Part shown: positions 11,077 to 19,179 of the stretch, one piece after another
Layout: every line of letters begins with the position of its first letter
How positions within the stretch are numbered: position 1 is the stretch's first letter
Assembly (NCBI RefSeq): GCF_002197685.1
Contig: NZ_NBBI01000002.1
Coordinates: forward strand, 1 to 64,000
DNA: 64,000 nucleotides
Origin: Sphingomonas dokdonensis
GTDB taxonomy: Bacteria; Pseudomonadota; Alphaproteobacteria; Sphingomonadales; Sphingomonadaceae
Direction: 5' to 3'
The notes under the pieces: generated by a model
Database searches by the model: none
What the model was told of the DNA's origin: nothing
What the model saw: only the letters and a program-made list of their open reading frames with translations
Position numbers and translations under genes: made by a program

Positions 11077-11841
11077 ATGGAGATCAGGGGCAAATGGGCG
11101 ATCGTGACGGGTGGCGCGTCAGGCATCGGACGGGTGACGGCACTGCAGTTGGCCCGGCAGGGCGCCGCGCGGGTGACGCTGGTGGATGTCGATCGAGTGG
11201 GGCTGGCGCAAACGGCGGCGCTGGTCGGCGCGGCGGCGGAGGCGGTGACGCTCGACCTTGCCGACGTGACGGCGGCGGCGGCGTGGTTCGCGTCCGTGGG
11301 CGCAGAGCGCGCGCCAGACATCCTGCACAACAATGCCGGCGTCGTCTCGGGCGCGGCGATGTTTCCCACAATGCCGCTCGACCGGATCGGCTGGATCGTC
11401 GACGTCAACCTTACCTCGCTGATCGCCGCGACGCAGGTTATGGCGCAGCGCATGCGCGATGCTGGCGGCGGCGTGATCGTGAACACGGTATCGACCGTCG
11501 CACTCGGCACCGGTTTTCGGGACGCGATGTATGCCACTACCAAGGCGGGGGTGATGATGTTCACCCGCTGCTGCGCGTCGTTGAAGGACGAATGGAACGT
11601 GCGCGTCGCCGGCGTGCTGCCGGGGCTGACCGATACGCCGATCCTGCATACCACCGGCGGCGATCGCGCGGCCGACTGGATGGCGCCGGTGCTTGCGAAC
11701 AACGAGCGCTGCACGCCCGACGACATCGCCGCGGCGGTGATCGACCTGATTGCGGACGATACATTGCCGGGTGGCGACTGGGTTGCGGTGCGCCGCGAGG
11801 GGGGCGTGGTCACGCGGCAATGGGGACACGATGCGCGGTAA
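11077..11841 (+). CDS. Short-chain dehydrogenase/reductase (SDR)
   Basis: The 254-residue classical SDR has cofactor loop TGGASGIG, an acidic residue after beta-2 (TLVDVDR) that favours NAD+, the NNAGVV motif, and catalytic Ser (NTVSTVALG) with YATTK. The ATG at 11077 follows AGGGAGA; the upstream GTG start is not supported. It is transcribed away from the MFS operon with operator B between them and ends in a shared terminator with the TonB receptor gene. It likely oxidises or reduces a hydroxyl/keto group of the island's substrate. Confidence 0.9.
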   Translation: MEIRGKWAIVTGGASGIGRVTALQLARQGAARVTLVDVDRVGLAQTAALVGAAAEAVTLDLADVTAAAAWFASVGAERAPDILHNNAGVVSGAAMFPTMPLDRIGWIVDVNLTSLIAATQVMAQRMRDAGGGVIVNTVSTVALGTGFRDAMYATTKAGVMMFTRCCASLKDEWNVRVAGVLPGLTDTPILHTTGGDRAADWMAPVLANNERCTPDDIAAAVIDLIADDTLPGGDWVAVRREGGVVTRQWGHDAR

Positions 11842-11842
11842 G

Positions 11843-11867
11843 CCCCCTCCCGGTGAGGGAGGGGGGG
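11843..11867. terminator. Bidirectional terminator between SDR and TonB receptor
   Basis: CCCCCTCCC, a GGTG loop and complementary GGGAGGGGG form a GC-rich hairpin in the 36-bp gap between convergent stops. Confidence 0.6.
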
Positions 11868-11877
11868 TAAGGGTGTG

Positions 11878-14133
11878 TTAGAACCGCACGCCCGCCTCGA
11901 TCGCAATGTTGCGCGGCGGTTCCACGAACAGCATCGCGCGCGGCGACGAGGTAATCGGCGCGGGCAGCAGGAAGGCGCTGCCGGTGGTCAACTTGTCGGT
12001 CAGGTTCTTTCCCACGACCGCAACGTGCCATTGCTCGTCCTGCGGCCCGAATTGTACGCGCAGGTCTAGCTTCGCGAAGCCGCGCTGATAGCCGTACAGT
12101 GGGCTCATATTGTCCGAGTTGAAAAAGCCTGACCGCCCGCCGACGATGGCGTTGCCGTCCAGCTTGTAGTCGCCGATGTCCGCGCGCCCGTGTACCGCGA
12201 CATTGCCGGTGAACTTGGACGTATAGGCCAGCCGGTAGCCGGCGAGGTTGTTCGCCTGAATGCTGGCCGGCGAGGCCGGATTGCATTGCGAGAGCGGCTG
12301 CGTTGCGAGACAAGCCGCGCCTGGATAATCGTCGTATTTGACGTCCTGGTACGCGCCCGAGGCCGTGATGTCGAAATAGCGGCTGGGCGCGATGCGCAGC
12401 GAACCTTCGATCCCGCGCGATGTCGCCGCCGCGGCGTTGCCGACCTGATAGGTCGAGATCACCGGATTGTAGACCGATGATTGGAGATCGGTGAACTTGG
12501 TATCGTAGACCGAGACGTTGGCGTTCACCTTGCCGTCGAGCAACGTGGCCTTCACGCCGGCTTCCCAGTTGCGCGAGCGCTCCGGGCGATAGACGAAGGT
12601 GGCGTCGGTGGTGCCATAGGTGTTCGATACGAACCCACCCGATTTCGAACCGCGTCCGTAAACCGCGTACACCATCAGGTCGCGCGTGAAGTCATATTGC
12701 AGCGTCACCGAAGGATCGGTCAGCCCTTCTTCGATCTTTGCCGCTGCGGTGGTGTTTACCGGGCGCAGGGCGAAGGGGCCATAGCGCAGTCGTCCGCCGA
12801 ACGTGCCGTCCTTATGGGTGTTGGTGTAGCGCAGGCTGCCGATGACGCGAAAGCCTTCGAACGGCCGAATGGTCGCCTGGCCGAACACAGAGATCGAGCG
12901 GGCCTTCTGCCGGAAGTTGGTTTCCAGCAGACCGAAATAGTTGAGGGCGGCGATGTTGAACCCGCCGAGCTGCGTCAGATAGTAGCGCGACGTATCGTAA
13001 TACGCGCCCACGACATATTCGAGCGTTCCGCCAGTCGGCGAAAGCAGGCGGAATTCCTGAGAGAATTGATTGAACCGCTCGGGATATTGATTGTAGACCG
13101 AATTGGCTACGATCGCGCCGGTGGGCGTCTCCTGATCGAAGTAATTGGTCACCTTGCCATTGAACCACGAATAGCCGGTGATCGAGGTAAGCGTGTGATC
13201 GCCGATGCCCACATTGGCGGTCACCGAGCCGAGCACCGCGCGATTGTCGGACTGTTCGGGGCCGAGCACGCCGTCGTCGGTGTAGCGCGTTTCCTTGATC
13301 CGTTGCGTCGTGTTGACGGGGCTGGAAACGCTGAGGCCGCCGCTGCGCTTCTGGTTGGTCAGCTCCAGCTTGCCGGACACGTCCACGGTATCGGTGGGCG
13401 TCCACAGCGCGCTGACGCGGAACAACTGGAGCTGGTTGCGCGGCTCGTCCTTGCCGTTGAAGCGGTTGCGCAGATAGCCGTCCTGATCCTGCACGCGCGC
13501 CGCCACGCGCAGCCCGAACGTGTCGGACAGCGGGCCCGCGACATAGCCGGTCAAGTCCACGCCTTTGAGATCGAAATTGTAGACGCCGGTGACCGACCCC
13601 TCGAATTCCTTGGTCGGCCCAGCGGATACGACGCTGACCGCACCGGCCGGCGTGTTCTTGCCGTAAAGCGCGCCCTGCGGACCGCGCAGCACCTCGACGC
13701 GCGCGACGTCGAAGAATGGGTTGAGCGCCTGCCGCACGCGCCCGGCGTACACGCCGTCGACATACACGCTCACCGCCTGATCGAACGAAAAGTTCTGCGG
13801 CGGCGAGCCGAAGCCGCGGATGTAGATCGTGTCGTTGCCGTTGGTCTGCTGCACGAACACGTTGGGCACGTAATTCTGTACCGACTTGAAGTCCGTCGCC
13901 TGGAACGCGGCAATTGTCTCCCCGGTGACCACCTCCATCGAGATCGGCACGTCCTGCAGCCGTTGCTCGCGACGCTGCGCGGTGACGACGATGTCGCTGT
14001 CCGATGCCGCGGTCGCCGGAGGCAGCGGATCGGCGGGCGGCGCGGCAGGCGCGGCCTCTTGTGCCATCGCAGGCATCGCAGCCAGTAGCGCGATGACGGC
14101 CGCACCCGTCAACTCACGAACCATCCGTCCCAT
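11878..14133 (-). CDS. TonB-dependent outer-membrane receptor
   Basis: The 751-residue protein starts with a signal peptide (ALLAAMPAMAQEA) and a TonB-box-like IVVTAQRREQRLQDVP. A plug domain (VQNYVPNVFVQQ, IRGFGS, EVLRGPQGALYGKNTPAGAV) follows, then a long beta-barrel ending in an aromatic residue (EAGVRF). Sphingomonads use this receptor class for bulky organic ligands as well as siderophores. It sits inside the island, diverges from the DUF3237 gene across operator C and lacks any siderophore genes nearby. It is therefore best read as the outer-membrane gate for the island's substrate. The ligand is unknown. Confidence 0.92.
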   Translation of the reverse strand: MGRMVRELTGAAVIALLAAMPAMAQEAAPAAPPADPLPPATAASDSDIVVTAQRREQRLQDVPISMEVVTGETIAAFQATDFKSVQNYVPNVFVQQTNGNDTIYIRGFGSPPQNFSFDQAVSVYVDGVYAGRVRQALNPFFDVARVEVLRGPQGALYGKNTPAGAVSVVSAGPTKEFEGSVTGVYNFDLKGVDLTGYVAGPLSDTFGLRVAARVQDQDGYLRNRFNGKDEPRNQLQLFRVSALWTPTDTVDVSGKLELTNQKRSGGLSVSSPVNTTQRIKETRYTDDGVLGPEQSDNRAVLGSVTANVGIGDHTLTSITGYSWFNGKVTNYFDQETPTGAIVANSVYNQYPERFNQFSQEFRLLSPTGGTLEYVVGAYYDTSRYYLTQLGGFNIAALNYFGLLETNFRQKARSISVFGQATIRPFEGFRVIGSLRYTNTHKDGTFGGRLRYGPFALRPVNTTAAAKIEEGLTDPSVTLQYDFTRDLMVYAVYGRGSKSGGFVSNTYGTTDATFVYRPERSRNWEAGVKATLLDGKVNANVSVYDTKFTDLQSSVYNPVISTYQVGNAAAATSRGIEGSLRIAPSRYFDITASGAYQDVKYDDYPGAACLATQPLSQCNPASPASIQANNLAGYRLAYTSKFTGNVAVHGRADIGDYKLDGNAIVGGRSGFFNSDNMSPLYGYQRGFAKLDLRVQFGPQDEQWHVAVVGKNLTDKLTTGSAFLLPAPITSSPRAMLFVEPPRNIAIEAGVRF

Positions 14134-14188
14134 TGTTCCTCCCCTTCGCCACGCACGGCGCCTTGAACCGGACCGCGCTTTACAATTT

Positions 14189-14206
14189 CACTTAGGCTAC
14201 TAATTA
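14189..14206. promoter_or_regulatory. Operator-like palindrome C (degenerate)
   Basis: CACTTAGGCTACTAATTA has CTTAG and CTAAT half-sites, one base off the CTTA-N6-TAAG motif, in the 103-bp gap between the TonB receptor and DUF3237 starts. Confidence 0.5.
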
Positions 14207-14236
14207 TTCTCGTAAGTGTCTAGCGGGGAACATGCG

Positions 14237-14743
14237 ATGGAGAAGGCGACCGAAACGGCACCGCAGACAGTCTTGGGCGATTATCTGTGCACCGTCGACT
14301 TCCACGTCGCGGGCGGCATTCTCCCGCTTGGCGCGTCACCCTTCGGGGAGCGCCGGATCGGCTATGTAACCGGTGGCAGCTTCGCCGGGCCTAGGCTCCG
14401 CGGAGCGGTGCTGCCCGGTGGTGGCAACTGGTCCGTTGCGGGCCGCCTCGACGCGACGACTGCTGTCGGCACCATGGATGCGCGCGCGATCTGGCAAACC
14501 GATGACGGGGCGATCATCTACGTCAGCTATGGCGGGCGCAGCGTGATCCCTGACGACGTACGCGCCGAATTTGCCGATCCCGCCCGCGCTGCGTCGGTCG
14601 ATCCAGCGCGCTATTATCTGCGCATAGCGCCGGTGTTCGAAACGGCGGACCCGAACTATGGCTGGCTCAACGGCGTGCTAGCGATCGGCCTTGGCGAACG
14701 GACCGATCTGGGCGCACGCCACCGCATCTACGTCGTGCGCTGA
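14237..14743 (+). CDS. DUF3237-family protein
   Basis: The 168-residue single-domain protein of the DUF3237 beta-barrel type shows the family's central motif GGSFAGPRLRGAVLPGG followed by GNWSV, then YVSYGGR and a YYLR..PVFETADPNYGWLNG ending. No biochemical role is firmly established for the family. It is frequent in sphingomonad catabolic clusters next to SDR, GST and VOC genes, as here. The ATG at 14237 is preferred over an upstream GTG because a GGGGAA site sits in front. It is followed after 12 bp by a GST gene. Confidence 0.85.
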   Translation: MEKATETAPQTVLGDYLCTVDFHVAGGILPLGASPFGERRIGYVTGGSFAGPRLRGAVLPGGGNWSVAGRLDATTAVGTMDARAIWQTDDGAIIYVSYGGRSVIPDDVRAEFADPARAASVDPARYYLRIAPVFETADPNYGWLNGVLAIGLGERTDLGARHRIYVVR

Positions 14744-14755
14744 GGGAGAGGGACG

Positions 14756-15458
14756 ATGATCACGCTCTATGGCGGGCCCACGCCCAATGCGCGCAAGATC
14801 GGTATCGCCTTGTACGAAATGGCACTCGATTGGCGGCTGGAGACGGTTGATATCCTCGCCGGCGACCAACTGACGCCTGAGTTCCTGGCGCTGAACCCCA
14901 ACAACAAGACGCCGGTGATCGTCGACGAGGACGGGCCGGCGGGACGGCTGGTGCTTTGGGAGACAGGTGCGATCCTGCTATATCTCGCCGAGAAGACCGG
15001 CCGCTTTCTGCCGGCCGATCCGGCCGGGTGTGACCTGCTGGCAATGGCTGATGTTCCAGGTGTCGGGCATCGGCCCGATGTTCGGCCAGGCGGCGCATTT
15101 CGGCTTCTATGCCGCGGAACGGCATCCCTATGCGATCGACCGCTATGCTCGCGAGACCGATCGGCTGCTGCGCGTGCTCGACGGACAATTGCGCGCGGCG
15201 GAATGGGTGGCGGGCGACGACTATACGATCGCGGACATGGCGATGCTGCCCTATCTGCGCCGTCCGATTGCCGAGCAGGCCAATCGTTATCCGCACCTGG
15301 CGCGCTGGGGCGAGGCGATGCTGGCGCGGCCAGCGGTTCGTGACGGGATGGCGGTGGGCGTCGCGCGCAAGGAAACGATCGAGGGCGGGCTCGACGGCTT
15401 CACCGACGAGCATCGCTCGATCCTGTGGGGCGAGCGGCAGCATGGGGTGGCGCGATAG
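14756..15458 (+). pseudogene. Glutathione S-transferase with a single-base frameshift
   Basis: The first frame reads a clear GST N-domain (PTPNARKIGIALYEMALDW, NPNNKTPVIVDEDG, ETGAILLYLAEKTGRFLP) to about 15037. The second frame continues it exactly with WLMFQVSGIGPMFGQAAHFGFY, then GDDYTIADMAMLPYL and RPAVRDGMAVG to a stop at 15456-15458. An extra G near 15041 (CTGCTGGCAATGG where CTGCTGCAATGG is expected) accounts for the shift. The joined protein would be about 233 residues, a normal length, and resembles the next GST at 15481. It is either a recent inactivation or a sequencing error. It follows DUF3237 under operator C. Confidence 0.8.
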
Positions 15459-15480
15459 GCCGGATCGCCTGTTCCGCGAG

Positions 15481-16209
15481 TCAGTCGTTGGCCCGCACCG
15501 CAGCATGCATCGCGTCGCCAAACATGTTGGACCATTCGGCGTCGCTCAGTTTCTGGTGACGACCGAGGTATTTGTCGGGCGCTTTCAGATCCGCACGCGC
15601 GGTCGCGCGCTGCACCGCTGGGCGGGCGGCGATCGCCTCGTACCAGCGGCGCGTGGCGGGTCGCTCCGCATCGTCGCGACCGAACACAAAGGCGGAGGCG
15701 CGGCCGGGCCAGACAGCCATGTCGGCGATCGAATAATCATCGCCGGCAAGATACGGGCTCTCCGCCAGACGGTTTTCCAGCACGTTGAGCAGCCGGTCGA
15801 ACTCGCGAATGTAGCGCTGTGTGGCATAATCCTGGCCGGCGGGCGCGTAGCGCAGGAAGTGGCTCGCTTGCCCACCCATCGGGCCAAGGCCCGCCATCTG
15901 CCACATCAGCCACTGGATCGTCCGTGCCCGTGCTGCCCCGCGCGGGGCAAGGAAACGCCCCGTCTTTTCGGCGAGATAGTGCAGGATCGCGCCGGATTCG
16001 AACACCGCCAGCGGCGGCTCGCCAGCGCCTGGCGCAAGGTCGACGATGGCCGGCAGCTTGCGGTTGGGATTGATCCGGCCGAAATGCGAACGCAGCTGAT
16101 CGCCTTCGAAGATATCGTACGGAACGATGCGGTGAGGGAGGCCGGTTTCTTCCAGCATCAGCACCACCTTCATGCCGTTTGGCGTGGCGCAATAGTGCAG
16201 CTCGATCAT
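15481..16209 (-). CDS. Glutathione S-transferase, nu/YghU-like group
   Basis: The 242-residue GST has N-terminal domain ATPNGMKVVLMLEETGLPH, the NPNRKLPAIVDL cis-Pro loop and ESGAILHYLAEKTGRFL. The C-terminal domain has WLMWQMAGLGPMGGQASHF and GDDYSIADMAVWP. The Asn in TPNGMK is where nu-class enzymes place their glutathione-contacting residue. It is last in the long minus-strand operon from 21268, and its ATG overlaps (ATGA) the stop of a 25-codon frame. It faces the frameshifted GST tail-to-tail. It might act on a glutathione conjugate or as a reductase, but substrate inference is not possible. Confidence 0.85.
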   Translation of the reverse strand: MIELHYCATPNGMKVVLMLEETGLPHRIVPYDIFEGDQLRSHFGRINPNRKLPAIVDLAPGAGEPPLAVFESGAILHYLAEKTGRFLAPRGAARARTIQWLMWQMAGLGPMGGQASHFLRYAPAGQDYATQRYIREFDRLLNVLENRLAESPYLAGDDYSIADMAVWPGRASAFVFGRDDAERPATRRWYEAIAARPAVQRATARADLKAPDKYLGRHQKLSDAEWSNMFGDAMHAAVRAND

Positions 16210-16283
16210 GCGTCAGACCATCCGCCATCGATCGTCATGGCTGGCCCGATGCCGACGATCAGCTGCCCCTCCATTTCGTCCAT
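16206..16283 (-). pseudogene. 25-codon relic of an SDR C-terminus
   Basis: An ATG at 16283, preceded by GGAGA at normal spacing, opens a 25-codon frame whose end (PAMTIDGGWSDA) is the characteristic C-terminal tail of short-chain dehydrogenases. Its stop overlaps the GST start (ATGA). The rest of the dehydrogenase is missing. I read it as the residue of an internal deletion that kept the start and the last codons in frame. It may still serve translational coupling between the hydrolase and GST genes. Confidence 0.45.
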
Positions 16284-16286
16284 CGC

Positions 16287-16979
16287 TTATTCTCCGTGTC
16301 GGTCGATCCACGCGCTGAGCAGGCCGGTCACCGCCTCCGCAGCCTCGACGGTCGGCAGGTGGCCGATGCCGGGCAGCGTCACGAGGCGCGATCCGGGAAT
16401 TGCGCGCATCTCGGCCTGTTGCTCGGGCGTGGTGATGCCGTCGGAATCGCCGCGGATCAGCAGTGTCGGCACGCTGACGGCCGCGAGGCCGGGGCGGCTG
16501 TCGATCCGACTCATGATGGCGCGCTGCTGGCGCAGAAAGATGTACGCGCCGGTATCCGCGGCCATGCGACGGGCGAGCGCCAGCAGCACCGGATCGTCGC
16601 GCCGGTCTGGCGGGAAGAGCATCGGAATGCGCTCCTCGATCACCTGGTCGAAACAACCCGCTTCGACCAGATCGATATAGCCCTGTCGCCGCGCCGTCTG
16701 CGCCGGGCCATCGGCCGATGCCAATGTGGCGATCAGCGCCAGGCTGGCGACGCGCTCGGGCGCGCGCCGCAGCACCTCGAAAGCGACAAAGCCGCCCATC
16801 GCATGCGCGACCAGTGCGAACCGCGCCGGGGCGGCGTCGAGCAGACGGGTCGCCATATCGGCGATGCTGTCGTCTTGCGTGTGATCGGCATGGCGCACGT
16901 CGCGGTCGGCCCAGGCGGCGCGCTGCGGCGACCACGTCTCGGCGGTGAGCAATTGCCCGGAAGCGAGAATGATGGTCAT
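16287..16979 (-). CDS. Alpha/beta hydrolase-fold protein lacking the nucleophile Ser
   Basis: The 230-residue protein of the alpha/beta hydrolase fold has a conserved acid (LLIRGDSDGITTP) and His (LPGIGHLPTVE), with the usual strand order. At the nucleophile elbow, where G-H-S-M-G-G is expected, the sequence reads V-A-H-A-M-G-G: the Ser codon is GCG (Ala), near residue 59. It therefore cannot work as a standard serine hydrolase. It may be a lyase or cofactor-free dioxygenase-like relative, a scaffold, or an inactive protein. It overlaps the upstream dehydrogenase by ATGA and belongs to the five-gene catabolic operon from 21268. Confidence 0.8.
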   Translation of the reverse strand: MTIILASGQLLTAETWSPQRAAWADRDVRHADHTQDDSIADMATRLLDAAPARFALVAHAMGGFVAFEVLRRAPERVASLALIATLASADGPAQTARRQGYIDLVEAGCFDQVIEERIPMLFPPDRRDDPVLLALARRMAADTGAYIFLRQQRAIMSRIDSRPGLAAVSVPTLLIRGDSDGITTPEQQAEMRAIPGSRLVTLPGIGHLPTVEAAEAVTGLLSAWIDRHGE

Positions 16980-17884
16980 GCCGGTATCCGGTTCAGCAGC
17001 GGTTCGCCGGCGGTGAGGCGGCGGACGTTCTCCGCCGCCGCGGCGAGGCTGCGGGCCAGCGTCTCGGGTGTCTGCCACGCGACGTGTGGGCTGACGGTGA
17101 CATTTGGTAGCGCGAGCAGCGGATCGGCCGGCGAGACTGGCTCGGTGGCGAACACGTCCAGCCCGGCGCCGCGCAGATGGCCGTTCAGCGCAGCAGCGAG
17201 GCGGGTTTCGTCGACCAGCCCGCCCCGCGCGACGTTGATGAGGATCGCGCCGCGCTTCATCGCCAGCGGATCGACGATGTGACGCGTCTCGTCGGTGAGC
17301 GGCACGTGTAGCGACACGATATCTGCAGTGGCGACCAGTTGGTCGCGCGTCACGCGGCGATAAGGAACGTCGTGCGCGGAGCGGGCGGCATACACCACCT
17401 CCGCCCCGAGTGCGGCCAGCACGCGAGCGAGCCGCGTGGCGCTCGCGCCCATGCCGACAAGACCGACAGTGCGCCCGGCAATCTCGCCCATGTCGTCGAG
17501 CACGTCGGACGGCACCGCCCATTGCCCGGTACGGGTCGCGGCATCGAGCGGCACCGTGCGGCGCAGGCCGGCAAGGATCAGCGCCAGCGCGCATTCCGCC
17601 ACTGCCTGCGCGTTGACGCCGGGCATGTTGCACACCGCGACCCCGCGCGCCGCCGCCGCATCCAGCGCAATCGTGTTCACGCCGACGCCGAGCTTCTGGA
17701 TCAGCCGCAGATCGGGCGCAGCGGCGATCGCCTCGGGCGTGATCGGGTGGAGGACGTGAAGCAGTATCTCGGCGTCTCCGATCGCACCGCCGGGGCCGAT
17801 GTTGATCACAGCGCCGGCGCCGAACACGGCGTCGATCTGCGCCTGGAACCCGGCGCTCGGATGCGTGTCGATCGCGATCCTCAT
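16976..17884 (-). CDS. D-2-hydroxyacid dehydrogenase (NAD(P)-dependent)
   Basis: The 302-residue two-domain dehydrogenase has nucleotide-binding loop VGLVGMGASA, catalytic Arg in LINVARGGLVDE, Glu in FATEP and His in SPHVAWQT, the complete R-E-H triad. Family members reduce 2-keto acids such as hydroxypyruvate, glyoxylate or phenylpyruvate. The start ATG overlaps the enolase stop (ATGA), and the stop overlaps the hydrolase start. Next to an APH-type kinase and an enolase-like protein, it may act as a glycerate/hydroxypyruvate reductase on a substituted substrate. This reading is an inference from order, not homology. Confidence 0.9.
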   Translation of the reverse strand: MRIAIDTHPSAGFQAQIDAVFGAGAVINIGPGGAIGDAEILLHVLHPITPEAIAAAPDLRLIQKLGVGVNTIALDAAAARGVAVCNMPGVNAQAVAECALALILAGLRRTVPLDAATRTGQWAVPSDVLDDMGEIAGRTVGLVGMGASATRLARVLAALGAEVVYAARSAHDVPYRRVTRDQLVATADIVSLHVPLTDETRHIVDPLAMKRGAILINVARGGLVDETRLAAALNGHLRGAGLDVFATEPVSPADPLLALPNVTVSPHVAWQTPETLARSLAAAAENVRRLTAGEPLLNRIPA

Positions 17885-19179
17885 GTCAGCGCCGCCGCGA
17901 TCGGCGCGGCAAAGGCGCCCGCGCCGGCATAGTCAGCGCGCGCGCCGAGCGCTTCCTCGATGCGCAGCATCTCGTTCCACTTGGCCATCCGCTCGGAGCG
18001 GGTGAAGGAGCCGACCTTGAACTGCCCCGCGTCCCAGCCGACCGCAAGATGCGCGATCATCACGTCCTCGGTTTCGCCCGACCGTGCCGAGACGATCGTA
18101 CCCCAGCCGTGGGCGCGCGCTGCGTCAAGCGCGGCCTTTGCCTCGGTCACGGTACCGATCTGGTTGACCTTGATCAGCGCGGCGTTGCACGCCTTGGCGG
18201 CGGCGGCGGTTTCGACCCGCTCGGCGCGGGTGACGAGCACGTCATCGCCGATCACCTGCACCCTGTCGCCGATCGCGGCGGTAACAGCCGTCATGGTGGC
18301 GAGATCGTCCTGCGCCGCGGGATCCTCGACCGAGATGATCGGGTAGCGCTGCGTCCAGCCGATCACCGTTTCCGCCATTGCCGCGCCGTTCATCGCGCGA
18401 TCGTCGAGTGCAAGGCGGTACGTGGCGCCATTGCCCAGTTCGTTGGCGGCGATATCGAGCGAGATGAACACATCCTCTCCCGGCCGGTACCCCGCTGTGT
18501 CGATCGATCGCGTCAGCACGTCGAGCGCCTGTTCGTTGGACGCGAAATTGGGCCACCAGCCGCCCTCGTCGGCAACCCCGGCGAGAGGGCCAAGTTCGGC
18601 CATCAGTCGCCCGGCGGCGCGGTACACCTCGTCGGTAATTTCGAGTGCGCGGCGGAAGCTGCCGGCGTGCGGGGCCATGACCATGAAATCCTGGATATCG
18701 GTGCGGCGGCCGGCATGCGCGCCGCCGCCAAAGATCTGGATCTCGGGCAATGGCAGTCGCACCGCGCGGTCCTGCGCCAGCCAGCGCCAGACAGGCACGG
18801 CTTCCGCTGCGGCGGCGGCATGGAGCACCGCCATCGACACCGCGACTACCGCATTGCCGCCAAGCCGCTGCTTGGTGGGCGTACCGTCGAGCGCGACGAG
18901 CGCGGCGTCCACCGCACTCTGATCGCGCGCATCCATCCCGGCGAGCGCCGGCGCGATCTCGCGCATGACATTGGCAACCGCCTGCGCCACGCCCATTCCG
19001 CCGAACGCCGCACCGCCGTCGCGCAGGTCGATCGCCTCATGCGCGCCGCGCGACGCACCGGCGGGGGCGATGGCGCGACCGATTGCACCACCGGCGAGCC
19101 GCACCTCGGCCTCCACCGTCGGCCGCCCGCGCGAATCCCACAGCTGGCGGCCAATCACGGTGTCGATACGATGGGTCAT
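17881..19179 (-). CDS. Divergent enolase-family protein
   Basis: The 432-residue protein has the full enolase layout. Metal and catalytic residues are kept: Glu in ADEGGWWPN (E. coli Glu209), Asp in LDIAANE, Glu in SVEDP, Asp in GDDV, Lys in LIKVNQIGT (Lys342) and Lys in QFKVGS. However, several substrate-loop positions differ from true enolase: DSRGNP is DSRGRP, GASTG is GASRG, VDIQEF is TDIQDF, and SHRSGE is SARSGE, so the active-site His is Ala. This points to a changed substrate rather than glycolytic 2-phosphoglycerate. It overlaps its neighbours by 4 bp on both sides (kinase upstream, dehydrogenase downstream). Confidence 0.85.
   Translation of the reverse strand: MTHRIDTVIGRQLWDSRGRPTVEAEVRLAGGAIGRAIAPAGASRGAHEAIDLRDGGAAFGGMGVAQAVANVMREIAPALAGMDARDQSAVDAALVALDGTPTKQRLGGNAVVAVSMAVLHAAAAAEAVPVWRWLAQDRAVRLPLPEIQIFGGGAHAGRRTDIQDFMVMAPHAGSFRRALEITDEVYRAAGRLMAELGPLAGVADEGGWWPNFASNEQALDVLTRSIDTAGYRPGEDVFISLDIAANELGNGATYRLALDDRAMNGAAMAETVIGWTQRYPIISVEDPAAQDDLATMTAVTAAIGDRVQVIGDDVLVTRAERVETAAAAKACNAALIKVNQIGTVTEAKAALDAARAHGWGTIVSARSGETEDVMIAHLAVGWDAGQFKVGSFTRSERMAKWNEMLRIEEALGARADYAGAGAFAAPIAAALT

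Noticed and set aside
12481..14088. 535-codon plus-strand open frame opposite the TonB receptor
   Set aside because: Shadow frame; the receptor on the other strand has all expected motifs.
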